Assembly: GCA_016210495.1 (NCBI GenBank)
Contig: JACQUC010000186.1
Location: forward strand, 1-64,000
Length of the DNA stretch: 64,000 nucleotides
Source: Chloroflexota bacterium
Lineage (GTDB): Bacteria; Chloroflexota; FW602-bin22; JACPRP01
Direction of reading: 5' to 3'
The translations under genes and the position numbers were made by a program. The notes under the pieces are model-generated. The model had not been told where the DNA came from, ran no database searches, and saw only the letters and a program-made list of their open reading frames with translations. Positions within the stretch are counted from its first letter, which is position 1; each line of letters opens with the position of its first letter. Of the stretch, positions 45,238 to 53,024 are shown one piece after another.

Positions 45238-46452
45238 GTGCCCGACCAGGCCAACGTTAACATAGCCGACGTGGTTATGAACGCCATTAAGAGTAGGAGA
45301 AGCATCCGCAAGTATACCGGCCAGGAAGTAACCGATGAGACGATACGTCTTATCTTGGAGGCTGCTCGTTGGGCTCCATCAGGCGAGAATAGCCAGGGAT
45401 GGCGTTTCATTGTCGTGCGTGATGCTGCTACGAAGAAACGTCTTAACGAACTGGCCACCGGCGCCAGTGGCCGACAGTTTTCTGCGGAATATCTGGCGCA
45501 GAAGATGGAGCGCCGCTTCGAAACCCTCAAGGATCCGTCAGAGCGCCAGCGCATCTTCAAGTCCCTCACCTCAGGGGCCGTCTCCGATTTCATGAACGAG
45601 GCAACGGTCATCATCTGCGTCTGCGGTCGCAGGGAGGTCTGGGACCTGCCGTTCGACAACTCTGCGGCTACAGAGAATCTGCTCCTTATGGCAAGTGCCC
45701 TGGGTCTCGGCGCCTGCTGGGTCATTGCGCCATTTGAGGATGTTCGGGACGAGGAACTGGCGAATCAGTTGCTTCACGTTCCCAGGGGTTATAAGCTAAT
45801 CACTACGGTCACGCTTGGCTATCCTGCCCGCATACCGGGCCCTCGACCGCGCAAGCCGCTCGACGAACTCGTTTTCTACGAGCGCTTTGGTAACGTCGAT
45901 CAGGAGTCCAAGACGGCGTCCTTCAACGTGACGCCGGGACCTGCCAAGTCACCGCCTTCCGATTACCTGAACGACCTCATTTTCGATATTGAGAAGAACT
46001 TCTGGATCGAGCGTGGCGGTGGCACCAGATTCAGAACCCCGACTATCGGGTGGACCCACCTCGAGAGGCATAAGGAGCGCCTATCTTCTGGAGGCTCGGT
46101 CGCAGGATGCGTCGACGTCGTAAGAGAGTTTCTCAAAGAAAACGGCGTAGTCGATCAGTTCGACGTCGAGCTGGGGAACAGCACGGTCCTCGATGGTTCG
46201 GTGACTTTCAGCCACATCCAGACGGCCGAGATATGTGTCCGGGGCTGTGCCCACCTCTCGATTGAGCGTGAGATGGTGGAAGCCGGGCTGGAGCCCTACG
46301 TTTGCCCTTGCGCCAACGCTTTCTCGTACGCGGTGCGAAGGGTTGAAGGCATTTGGGCCGAGCTGGCCGCGATCAAGATCGATCAAGACCGCTGCACAGT
46401 TAAGCAGGTGCTGCTGCTGCCTAAGTACATAGATGGAGCGCGCTGGTCTTAG
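45238..46452 (+). CDS. Nitroreductase fused to an unassigned cysteine-bearing domain
   Basis: Residues 1-205 form an FMN-dependent nitroreductase domain (IKSRRSIRKYTGQEV, EAARWAPSGENSQGWRF, ENLLLMASALGLGACWV). After a linker, the final 160 residues form a domain I cannot assign. It carries two cysteine pairs, C333/C337 in CVRGC and C356/C358 in VCPCAN, which could bind a metal or Fe-S cluster. It vaguely recalls V4R or amino-thiazoline-carboxylate hydrolase domains. GTG 45238 follows AGGAGGGG. Nitroreductase-fold enzymes reduce nitro groups, enals or quinones, or dehalogenate. The substrate here is unknown. Confidence 0.82.
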   Translation: MPDQANVNIADVVMNAIKSRRSIRKYTGQEVTDETIRLILEAARWAPSGENSQGWRFIVVRDAATKKRLNELATGASGRQFSAEYLAQKMERRFETLKDPSERQRIFKSLTSGAVSDFMNEATVIICVCGRREVWDLPFDNSAATENLLLMASALGLGACWVIAPFEDVRDEELANQLLHVPRGYKLITTVTLGYPARIPGPRPRKPLDELVFYERFGNVDQESKTASFNVTPGPAKSPPSDYLNDLIFDIEKNFWIERGGGTRFRTPTIGWTHLERHKERLSSGGSVAGCVDVVREFLKENGVVDQFDVELGNSTVLDGSVTFSHIQTAEICVRGCAHLSIEREMVEAGLEPYVCPCANAFSYAVRRVEGIWAELAAIKIDQDRCTVKQVLLLPKYIDGARWS

Positions 46453-46577
46453 AGCGACCGCAAAGACCGCTCCCTTCCGTAGCGCGAGCTCGTTCCGCGC
46501 CCGCGGGGCAGCACAAGGCCGCGAGCCATTGGGTGTTCTTAAAGGACATAAAAACTAGCATCAAAAGGAGTAGCTCG

Positions 46578-47039
46578 ATGGAGCGAGAGCTCATCACGAC
46601 AACAGAGGCCCCCGAGATACGAGGCAGCTACGCTATCGGCGCCAAGTGTGGACCGTTCCTGTTCCTTTCCGGCCAGGTTCCGGTGTATCCCGACGGCAAA
46701 GTGGTCCTTAGCTTCGCCGACCTTCGCGATGAGGAGGGACGAGCCCTGGCCAGTGGTCGTGTACCAACCGACGCGCGCGAGGGGCCCATCGCCGCGCAGA
46801 CCTGGCTCATCTACTCCAAGATCAAGAAGATTCTGGAGGAAAACGGTTCCTCGATGGACAACATAGTCCATCAGATGATCTACATCACAGATATGAGCCT
46901 GTTTCCGACGATGGAGCGGGTGAGGATGAAGGTTTTCCCTCAAAACCCACCGCCTACCACCACGGTCGGCGTGACTGCTCTGGCGATTCCTGGTGTGTTA
47001 ATCGAAATCCAGGTCAATGCGCTGGTTCCCGACAGGTAG
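46578..47039 (+). CDS. RidA/YjgF/UK114-family protein
   Basis: RidA enzymes hydrolyse reactive imines or enamines to ketones and ammonia, or serve as pathway-specific deaminases. The 153-residue protein has GPFLFLSGQVPVYPDG and the C-terminal PPPTTTVGVTAL, the trimer-interface site, then IEIQVNAL. It has a longer central loop (about residues 50-70) than the 130-residue RidA core. ATG 46578 follows AAGGAG. It lies between the nitroreductase fusion and the molybdenum hydroxylase. The RidA plus nitroreductase pair recalls RutC and RutE of pyrimidine breakdown. Confidence 0.88.
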   Translation: MERELITTTEAPEIRGSYAIGAKCGPFLFLSGQVPVYPDGKVVLSFADLRDEEGRALASGRVPTDAREGPIAAQTWLIYSKIKKILEENGSSMDNIVHQMIYITDMSLFPTMERVRMKVFPQNPPPTTTVGVTALAIPGVLIEIQVNALVPDR

Positions 47040-47183
47040 CTTCGGCGCTCTCTTCGGCTAGCCCCACACTGAAAGCGCGGATGCGGTGGCGAGGTTGTTT
47101 GTCCGCGCATAACCGAATAGGGTATCACTAGACCATCTTTCCGAAAGTCGGGATGGCTAACATCGTGGAGAGGAGTTGCAGAA

Positions 47184-49460
47184 GTGTTAGCGAGCGTCAT
47201 CGGACAGAGCATCCAGCGAATCGATGCGCTGGAAAAGATTACCGGTGCGGCGGAGTACGTTGGAGACCTGTCCCTCAAGGGGATGCTCTGGGGAAAGGTT
47301 CTCCGCAGCCCTCTAGCCCACGCCAGAATACTCACCATCGATAGCGCCCGTGCTAGGAGACTCGCCGGTGTACGAACTGTAACCACCTTCGATGATACCC
47401 CCAGGGTTCCGTGGAATAGCGCGGGCCTGCCTCCTTCCAAGGGAACGACACTCACTCCGGACCAATATATTCTTGCCGATAAGGCCAGATACGTCGGTGA
47501 CGCCGTCGCGGCAGTCGCCGCCGTCGACGAGGACACGGCCAGGGAAGCTCTCGAGTTGATCAGCGTGGAATACGAGCCTCTGCCGGCCGTGCTAGACCCG
47601 TTGGAAGCTATGGCCAATGGTGCTCCCATCCTCCATTCCGCAGAACGGAACATCGCCGCGCATCTGCCCGTAGGCATTGGCTCTGTGGAAGCCGGCTTCG
47701 AACAGGCAGATCAGGTATTCGAAGATACCTATCGTACCCAGAAGGTCTTTCAGTGCACCATTGAGCCATGCAGCGTTTCTCTCGCTACGTTTGATAAATC
47801 TGGCAGGCTGACCGTTTGGTCATCCACGCAGATGCCCCATTCGGCGCGCGCCTTGATAGCCAGAGCGATGGACATGCCCATCGGCAGGGTACGGGTGATC
47901 AAGCCATATGTCGGCGGCGCTTTTGGCAGTCGCCTGGGCATCGTCAACGAAGCGATATGCTCCTTGCTGGCCCAGAAATCTGGCAAGCCCGTGATGGTGC
48001 AATACAGCCGCGAGGAATCCTTCATCGGCTCCGAGTCTCGCCATCCAATAATCCTGCAGCTCAAGACCGGCGTCAAACGTGATGGCACCTTCACGGCTCG
48101 GCAGCTAAAGACCATTATCGACGCCGGCGCCTATACGACTCACACGACTTCGTTTGCCCGTCCCTATGTCGGGTTCTGGTTAGCCATGTACAAGTGTCCG
48201 AACATTCGCATTGACGCCTATTCAGTCCACACCAACACGCCGCCCAGCGGCGCTTACCGGGGCTACGGCAACCCCCAGGCGGTTTTCGCCGTCGAATCAC
48301 AGGTCGACGACATCGCGGCTGCGCTGGGTATTGATGCCCTGGAGATGCGTATCAAGAACCATCCGTGCCGAGGCGAGCCGTGGGGCAAAACAAGCTGGGC
48401 GATTGAGAGCTGCGGATTGGAAGAGGCCATCGAAAGGGCAGCGGCCAGCATCGGTTGGAAGGAGAAGCGAGGCCGCGCCGCAGCCGGACCCAAGAAGCGA
48501 GGCGTCGGCATGGCTTACATGATGCACGGGTCTGGTGCGCGGCCGGGACTTACCGAGCTGTCGTCTGCTATTATCAAGATTAACGAGGATGGCAGCGCGA
48601 ATGTGGTTTACAGCACCACCGACTCTGGGCAGGGATCGGCGACTGCCCTTTCACAGATCGCAGCCGAGGAGATGGGTCTGCGGTTCGAGGATGTACTTAT
48701 CACTCTTACTACCGATACGGACGTGACACCCTTCGATGTCGGCAGCCACGCCAGCCGTCAGATCTACTCTGGCGGCAACGCCGTGCGCACCGCGGCTGCC
48801 GACGTCAAGGAGAAGATACTTGCCCAGGCCGCCAAGATGCTCGAGGTTTCGCCAGGAGACCTGCAAATCAAGGATTCATACGTCAGCGTCAAAGGCAGTC
48901 CCGACAGAGGCCTTTCAGTAGGGGTAGTTGCCAGGGAGGCTCACTTCGGCAAGAGCGGGCTCGCGCACCAGATAATCGGCGTGGCCAGCAAGGAGCCCCC
49001 GGGCACCCCTCCTGCATATGCGGCGCAGTTTGCCGAGGTAGAGGTGGACACCGAGACGGGCATGGTGAGCGTTATCAAGATGGCGGCTGCGCACGACGTC
49101 GGCACAGCGATTAACCCGGCCAACGTGGAGGGCCAGATCGAGGGCGCGCTGCAACAAGGTATCGGCTTCGCTCTCACGGAACAGTTCGTTGTCAGTCGCA
49201 GCAGCGGTGAGCCATTGAACGCGAACTTCACAGACTACAAACTACTGACATCGGTCGACATGCCGGTGGTGGATACGATAATCGTGGAGGCTCCGGCGCT
49301 GACCGGGCCGTTCGGCGCCAAGAGCATCGGCGAGTCGGGCTTGGTGGCTACCGCCGCCGCCATTGGCAACGCTATCGCCGATGCGGTCGGCATCAGACTG
49401 AAGGAGCTGCCTTTTACGTCGGAGGCAATTCTGAAGGCGTTGCGCGAAAAGCAATCGTAG
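47184..49460 (+). CDS. Molybdenum hydroxylase large subunit (XdhA/CoxL family)
   Basis: The 758-residue protein is the Mo-pterin subunit of the xanthine dehydrogenase/aldehyde oxidase family. Motifs include DALEKITGAAEYVGD, PYVGGAFGSR, PPSGAYRGYGNPQ and the catalytic glutamate in GAKSIGESG. It lacks the CO-dehydrogenase active loop (AYxCSFR), so it is not CoxL proper. No FAD or 2Fe-2S subunit gene is near, although these enzymes need both. GTG 47184 has AGGAG 9 nt upstream. Likely role: hydroxylating an N-heterocycle or aldehyde. The stop codon lies within a hairpin repeat. Confidence 0.9.
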   Translation: MLASVIGQSIQRIDALEKITGAAEYVGDLSLKGMLWGKVLRSPLAHARILTIDSARARRLAGVRTVTTFDDTPRVPWNSAGLPPSKGTTLTPDQYILADKARYVGDAVAAVAAVDEDTAREALELISVEYEPLPAVLDPLEAMANGAPILHSAERNIAAHLPVGIGSVEAGFEQADQVFEDTYRTQKVFQCTIEPCSVSLATFDKSGRLTVWSSTQMPHSARALIARAMDMPIGRVRVIKPYVGGAFGSRLGIVNEAICSLLAQKSGKPVMVQYSREESFIGSESRHPIILQLKTGVKRDGTFTARQLKTIIDAGAYTTHTTSFARPYVGFWLAMYKCPNIRIDAYSVHTNTPPSGAYRGYGNPQAVFAVESQVDDIAAALGIDALEMRIKNHPCRGEPWGKTSWAIESCGLEEAIERAAASIGWKEKRGRAAAGPKKRGVGMAYMMHGSGARPGLTELSSAIIKINEDGSANVVYSTTDSGQGSATALSQIAAEEMGLRFEDVLITLTTDTDVTPFDVGSHASRQIYSGGNAVRTAAADVKEKILAQAAKMLEVSPGDLQIKDSYVSVKGSPDRGLSVGVVAREAHFGKSGLAHQIIGVASKEPPGTPPAYAAQFAEVEVDTETGMVSVIKMAAAHDVGTAINPANVEGQIEGALQQGIGFALTEQFVVSRSSGEPLNANFTDYKLLTSVDMPVVDTIIVEAPALTGPFGAKSIGESGLVATAAAIGNAIADAVGIRLKELPFTSEAILKALREKQS

Positions 49461-49516
49461 GGGCGTCCCGAAACGGGATCCCGATTCCATCGGGAGACGT
49501 CTCTGTCCGCCCGGGG
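49457..49516. repeat. GTAGGGGC hairpin repeat at the Mo-hydroxylase stop
   Basis: GTAGGGGCG, then stems TCCCG/CGGGA (49466-49478) and TCCCG/CGGGA (49479-49495), then GTCCGCCCGGGGTGGGG. The GTAG supplies the stop of the preceding gene, as at purB (1038-1080). It may end transcription before the cupin genes. Confidence 0.55.
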
Positions 49517-49570
49517 TGGGGTGGGAGCATCACGGCCGTTTTGCATCGAAATCCACTCGAGGAGGTAACG

Positions 49571-50080
49571 GTGGCAGAGACCGAACGCGTTCGGACGCGA
49601 GAGCGTGAGCCGTCGTCCCAGGACTCCTACGAGCGCCTGCTCAAGTATCTCTACGACCTGCGCGATAGGGCCTTCAAGGGTCGGATCGTCATCCCGGCCG
49701 ACGAGCAGAGATGGGAGAAGACCAGGCAGGGACAGATCAAATATTTCATTGCCCGTGGCGCCGATACCAACAGCGCCCTCAGAGACTGGGTCGTCTTCAT
49801 CCACGACATCCGACTTCATTCGGGCAAGCACCGTCACCAGGGTGGGCTTGTGATCTACGTCATTGAAGGCGAAGGCTATACCGAGGTCGACGACGAAAAG
49901 TTCGAGTGGGAGGCAGGAGACCTGTTACTCTTGCCGATTAAAGAGGGCGGCGTGGTGCACAAGCACTATAACAAGCGCCCGGGCGAGAACTGCAAATGGA
50001 TGGCCTTCATCTACCGGCCCTTTGGCGACGAGCTGGGCTCGTACATAGAGCAAAAGGAGAACTCGTCAGAATACAGGTGA
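49571..50080 (+). CDS. Cupin-domain protein, copy 1
   Basis: The 169-residue protein has a central cupin barrel (about 80-150). Metal ligands are HSGKHRHQGGLVIYVIEGEG (motif 1) and GDLLLLP...VVHKHYN (motif 2). The charged N-terminus (RTREREPSSQDSYERLLKYL) is helical. Family relatives include ring-cleaving dioxygenases and regulators. GTG 49571 follows GGAGG. It is adjacent to a close paralogue. Substrate unknown. Confidence 0.82.
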   Translation: MAETERVRTREREPSSQDSYERLLKYLYDLRDRAFKGRIVIPADEQRWEKTRQGQIKYFIARGADTNSALRDWVVFIHDIRLHSGKHRHQGGLVIYVIEGEGYTEVDDEKFEWEAGDLLLLPIKEGGVVHKHYNKRPGENCKWMAFIYRPFGDELGSYIEQKENSSEYR

Positions 50081-50090
50081 GGAGACGTCG

Positions 50091-50600
50091 ATGGCAGAGA
50101 CCGAACGCGTGCGTATGAGGGAGCGCGAGCCCTCCGTGCAGGATTCCTACGAGCGACAGATTAGATACCTGATGGAGCTGAGGGACCGGGCCTTCAAGGG
50201 TCGGGTGGTCGTCAAGGCGGATGAGCAGAAATGGGAGCAAACCAGGCAGGGCCACATCAAGTTCTACATTTGCCGTGAGGCTGATACGAACAGTGTACTG
50301 AGGGATTGGGCTGTCTTCATCCACGATATCAGGACCCACTCGGGAAAGCACCGCCATCAAGGTGGGCTGGTGATTTACGTTATCGAGGGTGAAGGATACA
50401 CTGAGGTCGACGACCAGAAGTTCGAGTGGGAGGCGGGAGATCTGTTGCTGCTGCCCATTAAGGAGGGCGGGGTGGTGCACAAACACTACAACAAGCGCCC
50501 TGGCGAGAACTGCAAATGGATGGCCTTCATTTATCGGCCTCTGGGGGATGAAATCGGCTGCTATCTGGAGCAGAGAGAGAATTCGCCAGAGTATAAGTGA
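50091..50600 (+). CDS. Cupin-domain protein, copy 2
   Basis: A tandem paralogue of the preceding gene, 10 nt downstream, of equal length (169 residues) and about four-fifths identical by eye. The same metal-binding histidines are kept. Differences gather in residues 20-75, with the barrel almost unchanged, which suggests a recent duplication and possibly a heteromer. ATG 50091 follows GGAGA. Confidence 0.82.
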   Translation: MAETERVRMREREPSVQDSYERQIRYLMELRDRAFKGRVVVKADEQKWEQTRQGHIKFYICREADTNSVLRDWAVFIHDIRTHSGKHRHQGGLVIYVIEGEGYTEVDDQKFEWEAGDLLLLPIKEGGVVHKHYNKRPGENCKWMAFIYRPLGDEIGCYLEQRENSPEYK

Positions 50601-50615
50601 ACCGATGAGGCACAC

Positions 50616-50780
50616 TTGGGGAAGCTCGTCATCACGGCGGCAGTTACTGGATCGTTTACGACGCGAGATAACAGTCCCTGTGTTCCATACACGCCGCGAG
50701 AGATCTCGTCATTGTTGGGCACAGCGTGGGTGCCAGCAAGGCCGCTTACTATCAGAGCCAGCGTGGGAATCCGAAAGTGA
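50616..50780 (+). pseudogene. N-terminal fragment of a beta-keto-acid cleavage enzyme (BKACE)
   Basis: From TTG 50616 the frame reads GKLVITAAVTGSFTTRDNSP and then YTPREIS, the typical BKACE/3-keto-5-aminohexanoate cleavage N-terminus. Similarity ends near 50708 where it meets an alpha/beta-hydrolase body in another frame, and TGA follows at 50778-50780. About 90% of a normal gene (near 280 residues) is missing. It looks like the left edge of a deletion. Confidence 0.65.
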
Positions 50781-51217
50781 AGGGCCTGGTACTCTGTGCC
50801 CCTCCAGACCTTTCTCAGGCGTTTCTCGCGGAGAAGCCCGCGTTCAGGACAACGTTGTCCGCGGCGGCTGAGGAGGTCCAGGAAGGTCGAGCCGAGGAGA
50901 TCCTCGTTACCAGGCTGCCACTGCGTGGCTTTGTGAGCGCGCGAACCTTTCTGAACAAATACGGCCCGAACGAAATAGCAAACCTTCTGAACTACGTCGA
51001 CGCAATCACGTGCCCGGTCCTCCTCGTCTGCGGCACACTCGACCATCTTGTGCAGTATGCTGAAGTGATCAGGTAAAAGACCACGGGTCTCGGCTGGGAA
51101 TACTTATTTGTCGAGGGGGGCGATCACGAGTACACCGGCTGCGAGGATGTCGTCGCCCGCTCGCTGTCTATGTGGCTGGATAAGACCGTCGTTCGAAGCA
51201 ATAGTGACCATGCTTAG
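50702..51217 (+). pseudogene. Decayed alpha/beta-hydrolase, start missing, internal TAA
   Basis: The frame from 50702 starts inside an alpha/beta-hydrolase just before its nucleophile elbow (DLVIVGHSVGASKAAYY). It continues with CPVLLVCGTLDHLV (acid), meets TAA at 51074-51076, then goes on in the same frame with YLFVEGGDHEYTG, the catalytic-histidine region, to TAG 51215-51217. The N-terminal strands are gone. The stop is TAA, so selenocysteine is excluded. Confidence 0.7.
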
Positions 51218-51263
51218 TCTGAAAGTCCGCCGTAAAAATAGGATAAATTTGCCAGATTAACCC

Positions 51264-51292
51264 TTGACATTTAGCCAGGCTAGTGGTATAGT
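51264..51292 (+). promoter_or_regulatory. Strong promoter upstream of the coiled-coil gene
   Basis: A perfect TTGACA (51264-51269), 17 nt, then TATAGT (51287-51292). The leader carries a CGCGG/CCGCG hairpin (about 51297-51315). It is the best consensus promoter in the window. Confidence 0.8.
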
Positions 51293-51345
51293 CCCTCGCG
51301 GCTGGTTCAAACCGCGGTTTGATTCGATTGGAGGAGAGGTGGGGG

Positions 51346-51720
51346 ATGATGGAAGACGATCCGCGGGTCCAATTTGCCCGAGTGAGGCTACGGCTCAGGA
51401 AAATCGAGGCTGAGATAGCCAGGATTCGCCGCGAGAGCCATTTCTATCAGCAGATAGGCTTCGGTAGAGAGATCAAGAACATCGCGCTGCTCGCGCTCGA
51501 AGACGAGCGGGCCAGGCGTCTGAGCGAAGTTGCCGAACTCAAGAAGCAGCTTCGACTTCACAATAGCCCACGTCCCGCTGACAACTCGTGGCTACTCACG
51601 CCGTTCCTGTTTCTCGCCGCGCTGTTCGCGCCGCGCCCTTCGATCAATCGGGGGCACGCTCGGGCTGGCGCCGTCCCGATTCGTTTGCACGGTCTGTCAC
51701 GGGTTAACGTCGATCTGTAA
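51346..51720 (+). CDS. Unknown small coiled-coil protein
   Basis: The 124-residue protein starts MMEDDPRVQFARVRLRLRK. A charged helical region, probably coiled coil (5-75), precedes a hydrophobic patch (WLLTPFLFLAALFAP, about 85-100) and a short basic tail. It might be membrane-associated. ATG 51346 or 51349 follows a purine-rich GGAGAGG site. It has its own strong promoter. I do not recognise a family. Confidence 0.55.
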   Translation: MMEDDPRVQFARVRLRLRKIEAEIARIRRESHFYQQIGFGREIKNIALLALEDERARRLSEVAELKKQLRLHNSPRPADNSWLLTPFLFLAALFAPRPSINRGHARAGAVPIRLHGLSRVNVDL

Positions 51721-51906
51721 CAGGTACTGCGCCACATCTTATCAGGTCTCGCAAGATTGTTCGCCTAAGCTTTGTGCACCCGCGGACGACGTGTTTGACT
51801 ACCTTCCTAACCAGTTCCTCTTCAAGTTGACGTTCCGAGTCATAAGGCATCCGTTCCCTTCTTCATTTTGGGACGAACTGGCGATCAGGTCCTGGAGGAA
51901 AAGCAC

Positions 51907-52884
51907 TTGAAAATCGATGTCCACGCGCACTATGCGCCAGAATCCTGCCTGGGGATTTTGCAGGAGGCGATTTCAGCCTTGTCGGACTCCACTTCGCCGA
52001 CCTCGGTGGAAGCCGCCAGGAGAATTCGCAGCAGCTTTTCCCGATCGACTCTCCTGTCCGACTTGCAGGACCGTCTGGCACTTATGGACCGTGATGGCGT
52101 GACTTATCAAGTGCTGTCCTTGCCGGCCGTAAACGCCTACCCCCTGCGCGAGGAGCATAGCCTCGCACTTACTCGCTCTGCAAACGACGGCCTTGCCGCG
52201 GCGCGCGACAGGCATCCGGATCGATTTATGTGTCTTGCCACGGTGCCCGCGGAGATTCCCGAGGCAGCCGTCGCGGAACTGGATCGAGCTATCATTCACT
52301 TGGGGATGAACGGGTTGATGATCGGCGCGAATATCCTGGGGAAGCCGTTGAACGTTCCAGAGTTGCAGCCGCTATTCCAGAGAGCCGATAGCCTGGGCAT
52401 TCCGGTCATGCTGCATCCCACCGAGCCACCAGGACTTGAGGCCATGCTGGAGTATGATCTCGCCGTTGTGGTTGGCTACCTCTTTGACAGCACACTCGCC
52501 GTAACCCGAATGATTCTGGACGGAATGCTGGATCGTTTCAAGAGCATCAAGCTGATCGCACCCCACCTGGGCGGTGCCCTGCCTTACATCGTCGGCCGCA
52601 TCGCGTGGAAGTTCCCGGAAAAGCCAGACGCCTTCAAGGCTCTCTCGCGGCCGCCGCAAGAGTACCTCAGGCTGATTCATACCGACGTCGTGTCATTTCA
52701 CGTTCCTGCCCTCCGCTGCGCCATCGACACGATGGGCATTGACCGTCTCGTCCTGGGCAGCGATTATCCGCCCTGCCGCGATGGCATGGCTCAGGCCCTG
52801 GCCTCGTTGAAGGAGCTACGCCTTTCTGCTGAGGATGAGGAGAAGATCTTCGGCCTTAATGCCAGGCGTCTTCTTGGGATCTAG
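51907..52884 (+). CDS. Amidohydrolase-family enzyme, ACMSD-like
   Basis: The 325-residue TIM-barrel metal enzyme is of the ACMSD/amidohydrolase_2 type. It has DVHAHYAPE (first metal histidines), VMLHPTEPPG, APHLGGALPYIVGR and the C-terminal aspartate in VLGSDYPPCRDG. Relatives decarboxylate aminocarboxymuconate semialdehyde, gamma-resorcylate and similar ring products. TTG 51907 follows GGAGGAAA. It may be the decarboxylase or hydrolase of the catabolic genes just upstream, although the scar and the coiled-coil gene separate them. Confidence 0.88.
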   Translation: MKIDVHAHYAPESCLGILQEAISALSDSTSPTSVEAARRIRSSFSRSTLLSDLQDRLALMDRDGVTYQVLSLPAVNAYPLREEHSLALTRSANDGLAAARDRHPDRFMCLATVPAEIPEAAVAELDRAIIHLGMNGLMIGANILGKPLNVPELQPLFQRADSLGIPVMLHPTEPPGLEAMLEYDLAVVVGYLFDSTLAVTRMILDGMLDRFKSIKLIAPHLGGALPYIVGRIAWKFPEKPDAFKALSRPPQEYLRLIHTDVVSFHVPALRCAIDTMGIDRLVLGSDYPPCRDGMAQALASLKELRLSAEDEEKIFGLNARRLLGI

Positions 52885-52915
52885 CCAGCCAGGCCGATAA
52901 CCCATCAGTGGCTTG

Positions 52916-52944
52916 TTGACACACGGCTTTGCCTTCTGTACGAT
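52916..52944 (+). promoter_or_regulatory. Promoter of the secreted glycosidase gene
   Basis: A perfect TTGACA (52916-52921), 17 nt, then TACGAT (52939-52944). It excludes the far-upstream TTG and points to a start near 53025. Confidence 0.6.
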
Positions 52945-53024
52945 TCCCGGTGACGAACGACAATGCGGTGACCCGGCGCATCTCACCGCGACCCTGTCAA
53001 CCCAACATCATCGCGAGGGTGCGA

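Noticed and set aside
47184..49460. Molybdenum hydroxylase as carbon-monoxide dehydrogenase CoxL
   Set aside because: The CO-dehydrogenase active-site loop is replaced by GAYRGYG, and coxM/coxS are missing.
51074..51076. In-frame stop inside the alpha/beta-hydrolase as another selenocysteine codon
   Set aside because: The codon is TAA, not TGA, and the gene also lacks its N-terminus.
51297..51315. GGTTCAAACC segment as a tRNA T-arm
   Set aside because: No acceptor, D or anticodon stems surround it; it is a simple hairpin in the leader of the coiled-coil gene.
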